Source: UBA5336 sp038526245
Lineage (GTDB): Bacteria > Pseudomonadota > Alphaproteobacteria > Caulobacterales > Hyphomonadaceae
DNA: 64,000 bases
Direction of reading: 5' to 3'
Assembly (NCBI GenBank): GCA_038526245.1
Contig: JBCBGZ010000001.1
Span: 69,562-133,561, forward strand
Positions 33,901 through 48,900 of the stretch are shown here, piece by piece; the stretch's first letter is position 1, and each line of letters begins with the position of its first letter. The translations under genes and the position numbers were made by a program. The notes beneath the pieces were generated by a model that worked only from the letters and a program-made list of their open reading frames with translations, was not told where the DNA came from and did no database searches.

Positions 33901-36900
33901 GCGCCTCAAGTGGACGCGTTTGTTGTCCTGACGGGCGGCGACACAACCGTGGACGAGACTGCGGGAACCATTCCGCTGACGCTTGAACTGCAGGACGAGT
34001 TCGGCAACGCCGTCACCCTCGCCGAAGACGTGATCATCAACTTTGCGCTCGATGGCACAGCGACGCTGACCGATGACTTCACGATCAGCGCAACGTCCCC
34101 GGTTACCATTTCAGCCGGAAGCTCCAGCGCGCCGCTCAACGTAACTATCGTTGATGACGATCTGCCAGAGGCCAACGAGACAATCGAGATCAATCTGGCG
34201 TCGATCGACGCTGGCGAATTGGCCGTGATCGGCAAGGCCAATGCCGATTCTGCGACGATCACGATCGACAGCGACGATGCGGGCAATGTCCTTTACAGGG
34301 TCAATGCCGGGGGAGCCGAAATTGCGGCCGCCGCAGACGACCCGATCCAGCTGCCCTGGGCAGCCAATACGGGGACCGGCGCGCAATCCGGCGAAGGGTT
34401 CTCAGTCAACACTGGTAATGTATCTACCCACAATATCGTGGGTCGCGATGGCTCTGTCGCGGATTATGTGCCTCAGACAATTTTCGCCCAGGAACGCTGG
34501 GATCCGCCAGCCGATCCAAACATGACGTGGTCGTTCGATGTCGAGCCCGGTGGCACCTACCAGATCAACATCTTCGCCGGTAACGGCTTTGGTGGCACGT
34601 CGGCGCCCGGACAGCGCGTTTTCGATATTGAGATCGAAGGGGTTGAGGCGTTCGCTGACGTGGACCTTTCAGCGGACTTTGGTCACCAGGTTGGCGGGGT
34701 GCTGACCTGGACGGGCACCGTGCTCGACGGCTCACTTGATGTCGTGTTCCTCGGGCAGGTCGAAAACCCAACCGTCAACGGGTTTGAAGTCATCGAACTT
34801 GCCGGACCACCCGCAGGCAGCGTTGCTGAAGTTTCTGTTGCCGACGTCTCCGTCAACGAGGGCGATGGCACTGCTACGCTCACATTCGAGCTCAGCGCGC
34901 CGGTTACCGAGGGACCGGTCACTGTGCCATTCACGCTTGCTAACGGTACCGCCACACAGGGCATCGACTTCTCGCCTGACGCTGGACCTCAGACGGTTGT
35001 CTTCGATGGCAGCCAGACTGCAACCGCGACCATATTGATCGGCGAAGATACCGATCTGGAAGGCACTGAAACCTTCACGGTCTCGATTGATGGTGCAAAC
35101 ATCGCAGCGCCTGCGGAGGCCTCCGTCACCGCAAGCGCGGATCAAGGCACAGCCACGGTCACGATCTTCGACAACGACTTTGCGCCGCTGGAACCCGGCG
35201 ACGTCCTGTATCGCGTCAATACGGGCGGCCCGGTCGTCACATCCAATGATGACGGGCCCGATTGGGGCGCAGACACCGGCATTATCGGCGACGCTGGTAA
35301 CAGCCCATATCTGGCGGACGCACCGGCCGTCGGAACGACCTTCAGCAACGCTTCTGACAGTTCGTATCCTGGAAACGTCCAGACCGCACTGGGCGATGCC
35401 GCGAACGTCCCACTGGCTCTTTTTGATACTGAACGAGGCGACCGCGGCGCTGCCACGCCAACGTTGAAATACAGCTTCGACGTGGCCAGCGATCACGGTC
35501 TCGCCCCGGGTGATGAGGTCGAGGTTCGGCTCTACTTCGCTGAGATATTTGCGGGTATCGAGACCCCTGAGAACGATGCTGATATGGACGGCACGCCGGC
35601 CGGAAACCGTGTCTTCGACGTGGCGGTTGATGGAACCGTGCCTGCCGCATTTGACGACATTGATCAGTTCGCCAGCGCCGGCGCAAACACCGGATTTGTT
35701 CGCACTGCGGTCGTGACGGTCGACGCCGACGGCATGCTTGATCTTGAATTCCTGAACGGTGTCGAGAACCCCTCGATCAAGGCGATCGAGATCGTGGTGC
35801 CCGGGGATGCTCCCCAGTCCGTCACGGTCACGGCTCAGGACATTTCCGCCGACGAGTCCACAGGTGAAGTCACGATCACCTTCTCCATCAGCGAGGCCGT
35901 CGCGGACGGGGACATTACAGTCCCCTTCACCCTGGTTGATGGTACGGCCACAATCGGGGTCGACACGACGCCAAACCAAGATGGCTCGGTGACATTCCCG
36001 GCAGGAACGACGTCTGATCAGACGGTCGTCATCACGTTGGTCAATGATGATCTCGTGGAGGCCGACGAAACCTTTACCGTGCAACTGGGCGCCCCAACCG
36101 CGGCGCCGGCTGGCGTGACCGTGAATACGGTCGACGGTACGGCCACGATTGAAAACGATGATGTCGCCCCTGTGGTCGACAGCTTCAATGGCACCGACGC
36201 AACCGGAGGGGACTGGTCCAACATCAACACTGACCCCGATGATGTGACGCTGAATGAGGGCACCAACACCCTGATCTCCACAGGCGACAATGGCGATGCG
36301 GACTACATCACCTTCACGGTGGCGGCCGGACAGCAGGTGACTGCCATCACGCTCGCAGACTATGTCGGAGGCGGAAACGCCGCCTTCCTCGGCATCCAAC
36401 AGGGGGACTCCGTCCCGACGCAGGCCGACATTGAAGGCGGAAGCGCGGTCCTCGACGGCGGTACGGTCTATAGCGGATCGCAGATTGGCGACGACATCCT
36501 GCCGCTTCTGGCGAGCACCAGCGTTGAGAACGCGGGCCAGCCGACCACCGGCCTCAGCCTGCCGCTGCAGGAAGGCACCTACACTCTGTGGTTCAACCAG
36601 AACCAGGATCTGTCCGAGACGACGCTGGAGATTGTCAGCGAAGCGGTTGCGACGGTCTCGCCAACCGATATCGACGGTGACGGCATTCTGAACACAGACG
36701 ATCCGTTTGCCTATGATGGCAGCAACGGTGACGACAAGGTGCTCACGCCAGGCGGCGAGTTCACCCAGAATTTCAACACCGACACCACGAATCCGTTCTC
36801 TGCTGAGGGTGGTTTCACCGGTATCCTCGTCAATCCGGCCTTCGACTATCCGAACGCAAGCGAAACTGATCCTTACGGAGACCGGACCAACGAAGATAAG

Positions 36901-39900
36901 GTTTCGATATCCGGTGGCACGCTCAACGTAACCTCTGATATATACGACGCCTTCCCGATCACTGGTGCAAACAACGAAAACGTAACCAACAACACGCTGG
37001 CGGATGGCTACCAGTCGGCGGTCGATGTCTCTGGTGCAACTACTTTCGAAGTTCACGCGCGTGCAAGCAGTGCTGATTGGTTTGCAACAACGGGTACTAC
37101 CAACGGATTTGAGCAATTCGGCATCACGCTCGGTGCGGGCGGCGTTGACGACTTCGTCAAGCTCGTTGTCAGCGACAACAACGCGAATGCGCCGAGAGTG
37201 CAGATCGGACACAATCAGTCGCTCGTCGGCGGCGAACAGAACTATCCGTTTGGTGCAACCAGCGGCCCATCGGTTGATCTTTCCCTGGTCGGCGATATCG
37301 AGTTCCGGCTGATTGTTGATCGCTCTGCCGGTGAGAACGGACAGATCGTCGGTCAGGTCGATTTCTTTGATGCGGACGGCAACTTACTGGAGAGCTTCAC
37401 CACTCCACCGGCCGATATTCTCGCCAATAGCAGCCTGCTTGCAGCGATGGACGGTGCCAACCCGCTCACCGGCGGTGATGGCAACCTCGCCTACGGCATC
37501 TTCGTCACCGACTTCAGCGGCGGTGCAGCCAATGAAATAACCGCAAACTATGACTTCCTGACGATCCGGTCGCTGGACGGTCCAGCAGACACCGCGCCGA
37601 CAAGCGTGACGCTTGAAAACATCGTCACTCTGCCCGAGGACGCTGATACGACAGCAGCCATCAAGGTCGCTGACATTGTGGTTGCCGACGATGCGTTGAG
37701 CCCAGTTACGTTGACGCTTGAAGGGGCCGATCAAGGTCTGTTCGAAATTCAGGGCAGTGAGTTGTTCTTGAGTGCGGGGGCAAGTCTCGATTTCGAGGGC
37801 CAGTCCAGCTTCGATGTTGCTGTCGTGGCCACTGATGGCGTTGGTTCAGCGACTTCCGTGGCGCTTGGCGCGCTGGTCACCGATGTAAACGAGGCACCAG
37901 AGCTTTCCGGCACATTGGGCGACCAGACCGTCACGGTTGGCGAAAGCGTGGATGTTTCAGCGATTACGGCAACGGACCCGGATGCCAACGACACCGCGAC
38001 GCTGGTCCTCCGCAGTCAGGATGGTAGCGACGCGCCCGAAGGCATCACGCTTGCGAATGGGACAATCACTGTCGCGTCCGATGTCGCTGCAGGCGAATAC
38101 CTGCTCGAAATCGCGGCTTTAGACAATTCACAGGTGGAATCCGTCTCTACGGCAGCATTCGCGCTCACCGTTCAGGCCTTGCCAAACCCAGACGTTACGC
38201 TGTCCATCGCCGATGCGCCGACGATCGCTGAAGGCGGCGACGATGGTGTGGACCAGTTGGCCTTCGCCATCTCCACGACACCGGCCTTGGAAGGCGACGT
38301 TGAGCTGACGTACGACAAGATTGTCGACGGCGTGACGACGTCCGAAACCGCGACTGTGACCCTCGACGCAAGCGGGCAGGGCACCCTGCCTGTTGATGTC
38401 GCCCAGGATGACGCTGACACGATGGATACGGTTGTTTCCATCGCCCTGACTGGGACGACGACAACGGGCGTTATTTTGGATGGTGCTGCATCCACGGCGT
38501 CAGGCACCGTTACAGATGATGACACCCTCGCCCCCATCGGCTCCGCACCCGATGAGGACCTCGACCAGGACGGTCTCCTGAACTCCGAAGATGACGACAT
38601 TGATGGTGACGGCGCGGCCAATGGCGTGGAGACGTTCCGCTTTGATGCCACCAATGCCGGCACCGCGCTGGCAGCCGGCGAGAGCATTCGCCTCGAGTTC
38701 GACACCGACGGTACACCGTTCGAAAACGGGCTGACCGGTGCGCTGGTGCGCCCGAACGAACTGCCAAACGATGGCGGCGCCGAAGAGGTCGACCTGAACA
38801 ATGCGGAGGTGTCGGGCGGTTCGCTGAACATCAACGTGACAACGGGCGACCATTTCAGCAATGGAAACTCCCAGCAGAACGCGTTTGTGGCGGCCTATAC
38901 GGCTGAAAACGGCCTGAGCGTGGAGACACGCTTCGAAATTCCGGACTTTGACTCGGTGGCGGATGGCGACCAGACACCTGGGGACTTCCAGGCAACGGGC
39001 GTTGTCATTGGCGTTGACCAGAACACCCTCGTTAAGGCCGTGTACGGACGGGCCGGGGCGCAGTTCGAACTGGCCCAGGACAACACCAACCCCAATAATG
39101 GCAACGGATCCGGAACAACCACGGCCGGTGGCACGACGACGCCAGCAGGCGCAGAGGAAGTCTCCATTCGCCTGGAAGTCTCCATTGATCCAGACCCAAA
39201 CGTGGGCGCTGTAGCGACGGCCTTCTACACCTTCTACGACGCTTTTGGTAATGTGATCGGAGCTCCAGATCAGACGGTCGGCACAATCACGCTGGTCGAC
39301 GTGCCGTCCCAGGGCAACAACCTGAAAACACTGGTGGAATCCGGCGCGCCGCTTGGTGCGGGTGTCATTCAGACGTCGACCGGCGGCAGCTCACCTTCAA
39401 CATATGATGTCTCCTACCAGTATGTCGAAGTCACCGCGCTGGAGGCGCCTCCAGTACTGGTGTCAGTGTCCGATGCCGCACCGGTCGAGGAGTCGGGAGA
39501 CGAAGGCACAACAGATGTGAACTTCGCGCTCCAACTCTCTGAGGCCGCAGAGGCAAGCCTCGAAATCACGGCCAATGTCTCGATCAATGGTGCCGAGCCG
39601 ACCCTTAAGACCTTCACAGTGGCCTTCGACGCCACGGGTGCTGGCACGCTCATCGTGCCGGTCGACAATGATGACGTCGATACGGGCGATGATGACATTA
39701 CGCTCGAGCTCGTTTCCATCGAAACGCCTGGTTTTGAGGTGGATACAACGGCAGACTCCGCGACGGGCACGGTCACCGAGGATGATACCGTTATCCCGCC
39801 AGCCGGCGATGTCCTGTTCCGGGTCAATGTAGGCGGGCCTGAAGTGGCGGCCATCGATGATGGTCCAGCCTGGACAGCCGACACGGGGATTACGGGTGCG

Positions 39901-42900
39901 GCGGGCAACAGCCCATACCTTGTGGCGAACTCTACCAACACAGGTGACCTCTACGATGGCAACAATGGCAGCGCGCACCCCGGCCCAATCCTCCCGGATG
40001 CCAGTGTGCTGGCCAATACGCCGCTTATTATCTTCAACACAGAGCGCAGCGATCCAGACCCTGAAGACACGACAAATCTGACCTACGAGTTCCCTGTCGA
40101 AGCGGGCACCACAGTCGAAGTGCGCCTGTTCTTTGCCGAACTGTTTGGTGGCGTCGACCTCGTCGGTGAGCGCATTATGGACGTGGCCGTCGAGGGCACG
40201 GTTGATCCGGCCCTGGACAATATTGACCAGATCGCGATCGCCGGGCCGAAGGGCGCGTTCATGCGCACGGTTCAGGTTGTGGTCAGCGAAGATGGCATAC
40301 TAGACATTGAGGCCATATCCCAACTGGACAATCAGCGCTCAGCCTTGAAAGCCATTGAAGTGGTCAAGATCGCCGATCCGGTGGATGAGGCGCCAACAAT
40401 TGATCAGGGCATTGCGGCCCAGTCGACCGACGAAGATGCTCTCTATGACTTCACAGTCCCTGCAGATGCCTTTGCCGATGATGGCGGTGCGGAGAACCTG
40501 ACGCTTGCGGCGACGCTGGCCGACGACACAGCGCTTCCAGCCTGGCTTTCATTTGATGCAGATACTGGGGCCTTCTCCGGCACGCCCGAGAATGGTGATG
40601 TGGGCACGGTCTCCGTGAAAGTGACGGCGACGGATGCGGCCGGACAGAGTGTGGACGCGCTCTTCGACCTGACCGTCAACAACACCAACGATGCACCGAC
40701 AGTTGAGAGCACCACGGACACCGCGACGGCTACGGCGGGCGAGGAAACGGTCATCGATCTCGCGCCGTTCCTGACATTCGATGATGTCGATGTCGGGGAT
40801 GTGGTTACGCCAGTGCTCTCGGCCTCCGATCCATCGATCACAATTGATGGTACGACCGTCACCGTCCCGGCCACACTAGCCGAAGGCAGCTACACCATCA
40901 CAGTTGGGGCCACGGACATCGCTGAAGCCGAAGCCGCCACGGTTGAGATCACCCTAAACGTGGAAGCTGCACCGGACACCACAGCGCCGGTCGCTGTATT
41001 CGCACCGATCGACACGATTACGGATGCGGACGCGCCGATCATCGTCGAAGTCACAATCACCGACGATGTGGCGCTCCAGGTCGAGACCGTTGCACCAGGC
41101 GACGTCTTGCTCAGTGGCCCAGGTGTCAACGATCTGATCGCCAGCGACTTCGACTTCAACGTTGAAACCGGTGTGGCCACATACACCTTCACGCCGCCAG
41201 TTGGCGGATGGGAAAATGGCGAGTTTACCGCCTCGCTTGCGGCAGCTTCCGTGACGGACCTCGCTGGCAATCCGATTGCGGCGAGCAGCACATCTGCAAC
41301 GGTCGAGGTGCCTGAGCCCGTATTGGTCTCCATTTCGGATCTCGATCCCGTCGAAGAGAGCGGGGACGTTGGTGCCACCGCGTTGGTTTTTGCGGTCCAG
41401 CTTTCCGAAGCGCAAAGCGCAACGCTTTCCGCAGAAGTGTCCGTCAAAATTGGGGATGGCGCCGCAGTGGTCACCACGCAAACACTGGAGTTCGATGCCA
41501 ACGGTGTCGGCGAGCTGGTTGTGAGTGCGCCGAACGACAATGAGGACAACGGTGCGGAAACCGTTCAGGTCACAATCCTGTCCATCACCGACGAGGGCTT
41601 CGAGGTCGACTCAACGGCCGCAACGGGCTCCGTCAGTGTCACTGAGGACGATCAGGATCTGACGGCTCCAACGGGCATCATCCAGCCTGCAACGGATGTC
41701 GCAACGCCGTTCGATGCTGCCGCGATCAGCGTGGTGTTCAGTGACGATGTGGCGCTCGACGAGGCTTCGATTGATGGCGACGAACTGACCATTAGCGACG
41801 GTACGACAACCGTTACCGCGGCGCTCGTAGACTTTGATGTCCTGAACGGCATTGCGACCTATTCCGCTGACGCTCCGGTTGGCGGCTGGGCTGCGGAGAC
41901 GCTCGATGTGACTTTGCTTGCCGGATCGGTCTTCGATGCTGCAGGCAACACCAACGAAAGCGCGGCTTCGTCGGTTACAGTGATCCCTGTGCCGGTTGTC
42001 GTTTCGCTGGTCCAGGCGGGTGCATTGACCCTCTTCGAAGAGAATGAGGATGGCCTGACCCTGACCATTCAACTTTCAGAGGCAGCGACCGAGCAAACGA
42101 CGGTCACATTCGAAATCACGGGTGATGTTCAGGCCGACGAAGACTATCGCGCGATCCCTGAAAGCCAGGTGACGTTCGATATCGGCGAGGACACCGCTAC
42201 GGTGATCCTGGAAATCTTCAATGACACCGACTTCGAGGCCGATGAAGCGCTCAACCTGACGCTGACATCGACGACAAGCGGAACGATTGATCCGAATGCG
42301 AACCTGCTCGCAGTGACGATCGTAAGCGATGACCCAGAGCCTCCGGTAACGGCTGATCCGATTGAACTGGAAGCTGAAGACTTCACCGGATTGGACAACA
42401 GCGCTTTCTTCGCCCAGGGCGCAGGAGATGCTTCGAACAACGCCTTGATCCGCTTGAACTCCCAAGAGGAGAGCACGGTCAGTACTGACCTGCCAGAAGG
42501 CGTGACACCGGGCGTGTACACAATCGCGGTGACCTACTTCGACGAGAGCGATGGCCAGTCTACCGCATCGATAGCCGTCGGCGGTGAGACGGTGGGCAGC
42601 TGGATCTGGGACAATGACGGGCCCGGCAATGCTGCACAGGGTGAAAACCTGCGCACCATCGAGTTCAAGAATATACTGATCGAGGAAGGCGATGACTTCT
42701 CGCTGACTGGCCTGCGAGGCGACGGCGAGTTTGTTCGCGTTGACAAGGTGGCCTTTATCCGCACGGGCGACACGCCAGCCAATGAGCCTCCAACCGGGGA
42801 CGACATTCCAGATCTGGTGGAAGTGGATGCGGGCGCGGCCTTCACCATTCCGTTCACCTTCACCGATCCGGAGGGCGGTCTGGTCACGACCACGGCAACC

Positions 42901-45900
42901 CTGTCCGATGGCAACCCGCTGCCGGATTGGATCACGCTGGACGAAAACGGTCTTTCAGGGACAGCGCCTGACGAACTCACCGGTCAGTCCATCGAAGTCA
43001 CCGTGACGGCGAGCGATCCTGAGAATAACAGCATCACAGACACGTTCACAGTTGAGCTGAAGGATGTAACGCCGCCAGTGGTCGTGCTGCAGCCGACCGG
43101 TCCGGCCGATCCAGACAGCGAAATCCGCGTGATCGTGGACTTCCAGGATGCTGGCGCGCTTGATGTTTCAACGGCGGCACTCGAAGACTTCAGCCTCACA
43201 GGACCGGATGGAACACTTGCGCCCGTGGGTATCGTTCTGAATCCGACAACCCTGCAAATCGAGGTGATCTTCGATGCGCCGGTCGACGGATGGACCTCCG
43301 GTGATTACACGGCATCGCTGGTGGACGGTGGCCTCTCCGACCTTGGCGGAAATGCCTCCCTGCCAAGCACACCGGTTGTCTTCGCGGTCGTTGGAAACGA
43401 GACCGATGGACCAACGGCGACAGTCAACACGGGCGGCACGACCGGCAATCAGGAAGACTTGCAGATCACAGTCGTGCTCGCAGACGAGACTGGCATCGAT
43501 GAAGCAAGCATCCAGCCGACCGATCTCGTGATTGAAGACGAAAGCGGTGTGGTCACGCCGGCCACAAGCTTTGATTTCGATGTCGACACCAACACAGTCA
43601 CGTTCACCTTCGCTGTGCCGGTGGGAGGGTTTGCGCCTGGCAACTACAGTGTGACGCTGGTTGAAGGCGCTGTTCTCGATACGCTCGGCAACGCGTCCTC
43701 GGCGACGCTGCCAGAACCGCTGATCATCGAAGATACGTCCGCAGAAGTCGGCGCCAATCTCGATGAAGACCTCGACGATGACGGCGCGGTCAATTCCGCA
43801 GACGCCGATATCGACGAAGACGGCACGGCCAACGCGGATGACCGGTTTGCCTATGACGCCAATGATGGTGATGTGCAGCTCAGCGATATCGGCGCGATCA
43901 ACATTGATCTTGCGGGGCTTGCCGATGGTGACTCGCCCTTCAAAGCGGGCTTCACCGGCGTCATGCCAGCCTTTAGCGCAGGCACGGTCGAGCTGGACTA
44001 TGCCACGAACAATGGCGCCCAGGTCGTCTCGACGGACAATGGCAACCGACTCGTGGTGGAAAGCTCCGCGACCGATACGAATGAAGGCGAGGCGGCCTTC
44101 ACATTCGGCGCTAAGGTCAGCGATGACTTCACGCTGTCAGGCACGTTCGACAATCCATACTTCAACGGTCTGGAAACCCCTGAAACGCCTGCCGACTTCG
44201 AGCAGTATGGTCTCATTATCGGCATCGATGGCGGCACGTTTGTGAAGTTCGTGACGGGCTCGCCGGGGGCAGACTTCGAACTGTCCGGCAAGACGGCCAA
44301 TGTAGACGATGCCAACCCGCCAAAGCTCAACCCATTGGCCGATAAGGTCTCCCATGCGGCGACCAAGCTGGACCTCGATGCGGAAGTCACAGAGACGGAA
44401 GTCATCTTCACCGGCACCTGGACAACGCTGGATGCGGACGGGAACACATTGCAGACGGGCGCGCTCGCGCCGATGACGCTAACGTCCGGCCCAATCTTTG
44501 ATGCGATCCAGGCTGGCGACACGGCTCTGGCCTTCGGTATCAGCCACACGCAAGTGGGCGGGGCGGACGATCCGTTCCCAGTCAGCCTGTCCGAGCTCTC
44601 GCTCACTGATGGCAATCTGGATCTGGCCGGTCCAACGGCGACCCTGGTCGTAGATCCAGTGGTCGACACCAATTCCGACATCGTGGTCACAGCCACATTT
44701 GCTGACGATACGGGTGTCGATCCGGCCACTTTAGATGGCGATGAAGTAGTACTGACGTCTGACAATGTCGCCGACGTGATCCCAACACCGACCTTTGTCG
44801 ACAATCAGGACGGCACGGCAACTTACACGTTCGCCGCGCCTGACGGCGGTTGGCTGGGCTCGGACTTCTCCGTCGCTCTGGTGGAAGCCAGCGTGGCTGA
44901 CACCTCTCCAGCAGCCAACACCAATGCTGCGGGAACCCCGGTCAACTTCACGATTGCGGACCCGGCAACTCCGGGCGCCAACCTCGATGAAGACTTCGAC
45001 CAGGACACCATCCTGAACAATCAGGACGACGACATCGACCAGGACGGCATTGCCAATGCCGCCGATCGGTTTGCCTATGATGACACCAATCAGGGTGTGG
45101 ACCTGCCAACCGTTGGAAGCGTGGATATCAGCTTCGAAGGACTTGAGGCCGGCGACTCGCCGTTCGCTGCGGGCTTCACAGGCGTGAACCCAACCTTTGA
45201 CGGTGTTGTTCAGGAGCTCGACTACGCCACCAACAATGGGGCGCAGGTGGTCGATACGCCGAACGGTAAGCGTCTGCAGATCGAATCGAGCGCGACCGAC
45301 ACCAACAATGCGTCGTCGGCCTTCACGTTCGGTGCGTCAGTCGGTGATGAGTTCACGTTCACCGGCAAGTTCGACAATCCATACTTTGATGGAAATGAAA
45401 CGCCGGAGAACTCTGAGCAGTACGGCATTATCATCGCGACCGATGGCGGCGACTTCCTGAAACTGGTGGCCGGCTCGCCGGGTGCTCTGTTCGAACTGTC
45501 TGGGAAGACCGAAAATGTCGGTTTCGACGGTGCAGACCTGAAGGTCAGCCCCGCTGGTCTGACGGCAACCAGCTATGCGTCCGTGGAATTGACCATCGAT
45601 ACGTTGGTGACCGCAACCGAGGTGATCTTTTCTGGCAGCTACACGGCGTTCGACGAGACCGGAGGCGTGATAAGCACCGGTGCGATCGGCACCAAGACGC
45701 TGACGTCTGGAGAGCTGTTCGACGCGATCCAGGGCGGCGCTGATGTGCCAGCCTTCGGCGTGACACACACTCAGGTGGGTGGATCGAACGACCCGTTCAC
45801 GGTCAGTGTGGAGAGCCTGTCGCTCACCGATGGCAACCTCGATACCGATGGCCCGGACGCGGTCATCGAAAGCGATGGTCCTGCCAACGCCAATGCGCCG

Positions 45901-48900
45901 CTCGTGGTCACGGTGACTTATGCCGATGACACAGGTGTCGACTTCGCAACGATTGATGGAGACGAGCTGTTGCTCACCTCCAACGATGACGGAGACGTCT
46001 TTGGAACACCTGCAGTCGTTGACCTGGGCGGCGGTGCGTACACCTACACCTATGCAGCGCCGGCCGGCGGTTGGGGCGGAACGCTGTTCACCGCGTCACT
46101 TGCTGCCGACACGTTGGCAGATACGCTTGGCAATGCGAACGAGGCTGGTGCGCCGGTTGAGTTCTCTCGCCAGGATGTCGACCCCGTCGACGATATCCTC
46201 GCAAACCTTGATGGCGTCGATAATGACGGCCAATACGGCGCGGGCGATACCGGTTCGGTGATCCTCACCATCATGGATGGCGTGAACAATGTTCGCTCGT
46301 CCAACTTCGGAGCGAACTCATTCGAGCTGAAGAATACCGGCGATAAGCAAGTTGCGGCGGTCTTCATTGACGTGCGGGATGCGGTCTATGGCGACAGCGT
46401 GTTCGACTTTGATGGCTCGGGCGGCGACACAGCTGCGAAGCCGTTTGATGTGAACTCTGAAACCGGGGACGGCACTGGCGCTCTGTTCGAGGCGGGCGAA
46501 ACCTATCTCCTGCCAGGCACGCAGCCCATTCCGAACACATCCGGCGGTGGCGTGACGGCAGGGGGCGGCTTCCGCGGTCTGCTGATCAAGTTCGACGGCA
46601 GCGATAGCGGCTTCGAGAATGGTGAAATGGTCGGCTTCTCCGGCGACATGGATCCAAACTCCATTGCCGGCTTGCTCAAGGGCTCTGGCGCGGACAGCGG
46701 CGTCGATGACGGAGCGATTGATGGCTGGGATGTCGGCGGCGTTTCAGGTGCGGAGCTGATTGGCTCCAAGTTCACCGTGGTGTTCGACGATGGCTCCACC
46801 GCCACCGGCTATCTCCACTCCGATGGCTCGCTTGCAGGAAGCGTCGGCGAAGCGGTTGAAGGGCGCGGTGCTCCGACCGTCAGCGTCACCGTGGACGGCT
46901 TCGACGCGAATGACACGAACGCTGTTTACGGCGGAACTGAGCCTGTGATCGAAGTCGATGGCCCAGCTGGTGCAACCGTGCGCGTGGTGCTGACCAAGGG
47001 ATTCAACCCCGTCACGAACCCCGATGGCGGTATCGCCGATATTGTGGCCAACCGTCTGGCAACCCAGCATCCGGAGTTCGAGGCCAATAATGCCTTCGAC
47101 GTCCAGACCGTGGATGTGGTCATTGGGCCGGATGGAACGGCGACGGTTCCGATCAACGCCTTTGACTACAATAACGACCCCGGAAATGTGGACATCCCGG
47201 ATGCCGGCATCCAGCCGATTTCCGTGTCCGCTGCGGTCATCGTGGACTCCACCGATACGAGCTTTGCTGACAAGGTCGCGCTCGGCCCAGTCTCTGATAC
47301 TGTCTACCTGACCAACCCAACGGGGACGCCAGTTGTGCCGGGCACGACACCGCCAGAGCCACAGAAAGTCTTCCTGGCTGAAAATGGTACGGTTGTGTTT
47401 GAAGCTGAAAGTGCGGACCGCTCCAGCACAAATGGCTGGGTCTTCGAGACGACGGAAGAAGGCTCCAATGAGAACCCGGACCCAAGCGGCGAGGGTTACA
47501 TCATCTGGGAAGGTGGCAACTCGTTCCAGAACCCTGCCAGCAACTCGGCGCTGAGCTACACATTCCAGACCGATGAAGGCGGGAACTACGTCCTCAAAGG
47601 CAAGTTCGGTCGCCGGAATGAGCCAGACACCACCGAAGCCAATGACGCTTTTGTCAGGCTGCTCGACTCCGAGGGCAACCCGGTCGATCCCGTGCCGCAA
47701 GGCGGGGGAGGCGAGACCATTCTCCACGTGAAGAATGGTGAAGCGATTGAGGTTCCAACCTCGCAGTTCGATCCTGACAATCCGCCAAACGGATCGGTTC
47801 TCGCCGACGCTGAAAAGTGGATGAAGTTCTACATTGGCGGCGTGGGTCTGAACGAGCTTTCAGCGGGCGGTCAGAACGGGGACAATGGCGGTATCAATGT
47901 CGTCTACAACCTCGATCCGAACGAGACCTACACACTGCAGGTTGCTGGCCGCTCGAATGACTTCGAGATCGACAAACTGGCTCTGAGCAATAATGGGGCA
48001 GGGGCGGCGACCCAGGCGGCGAACAATGGCGCTGAGTCCGACTTCTTCATCTCCGGCCCGACCGAGCCTGAAGTTGATGTCGAGATCAACGACCTGACCG
48101 TTGTCCAGGGCAATGGTGTCTCCTTCACCATTCCGGCGAATGCATTCGATGATGCAGACGGTGATGCGCTGATCCTCACGGCGCCAGGCCTACCGTCCGG
48201 CTTCACGTTCGAAAACGGTGTCGTCACTGCGCCGGATAACCTGCCACTCGGAAGCTATCCGATCACAATCGTGGCCACCGATGATGACCAGAATTCTGTG
48301 AGCCAGACTTTCAACATCATCATCGCAGAGCAGGGCGCACAGCAGGACTTCCAGGCTGTGACCCTTGGCGCCCAGGATGACATCGAGCTCGGAAGCTCGA
48401 TCAACTCCAACGACCTGGAAACGGACAAGACGATCCAGATCCGCCTGACGGTGGAAGATGGCGTCACCAACGTGACCAATGTCGAAAGCGCGTTGATCAG
48501 CTGGCGGTCCGACCGGACCCATTCCGGCGATGCGACCCTCACCTTCCAGGTCGAGGACACCAAGGAGGCTGGCGACTTCCAGAACGGGAAAGACTTCCTT
48601 CCGGGATCGGTGGAAGCTGACATTACGGGCACCTGGCAAGATGAAGCCACGATTGAAAACGTGGCCGACATTGCCAGCCTGGTGAACGAGCTTATCGCCA
48701 GCCAGGGTCCGCTGAATGGTGGCGACATCATCAACCTCCAGATCACGGGCGAGGGGGCCACACGCTTCATCGAGCATATCTCGGTGACGCTGGATATCTC
48801 CGCGACGGGCGGATCCACGGGAGGAGGCAACACACCTCCGGTCGTGGCCAACGCACTGCCCGACGCCGATGTCCAGGATGGTGATGCGGTCAACATCGAC

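Noticed and set aside
43750..46203. CRISPR or DNA-level repeat array in the giant gene
   Set aside because: The repeats are 1.2-kb coding units in a single open frame, with no short repeats or spacers.
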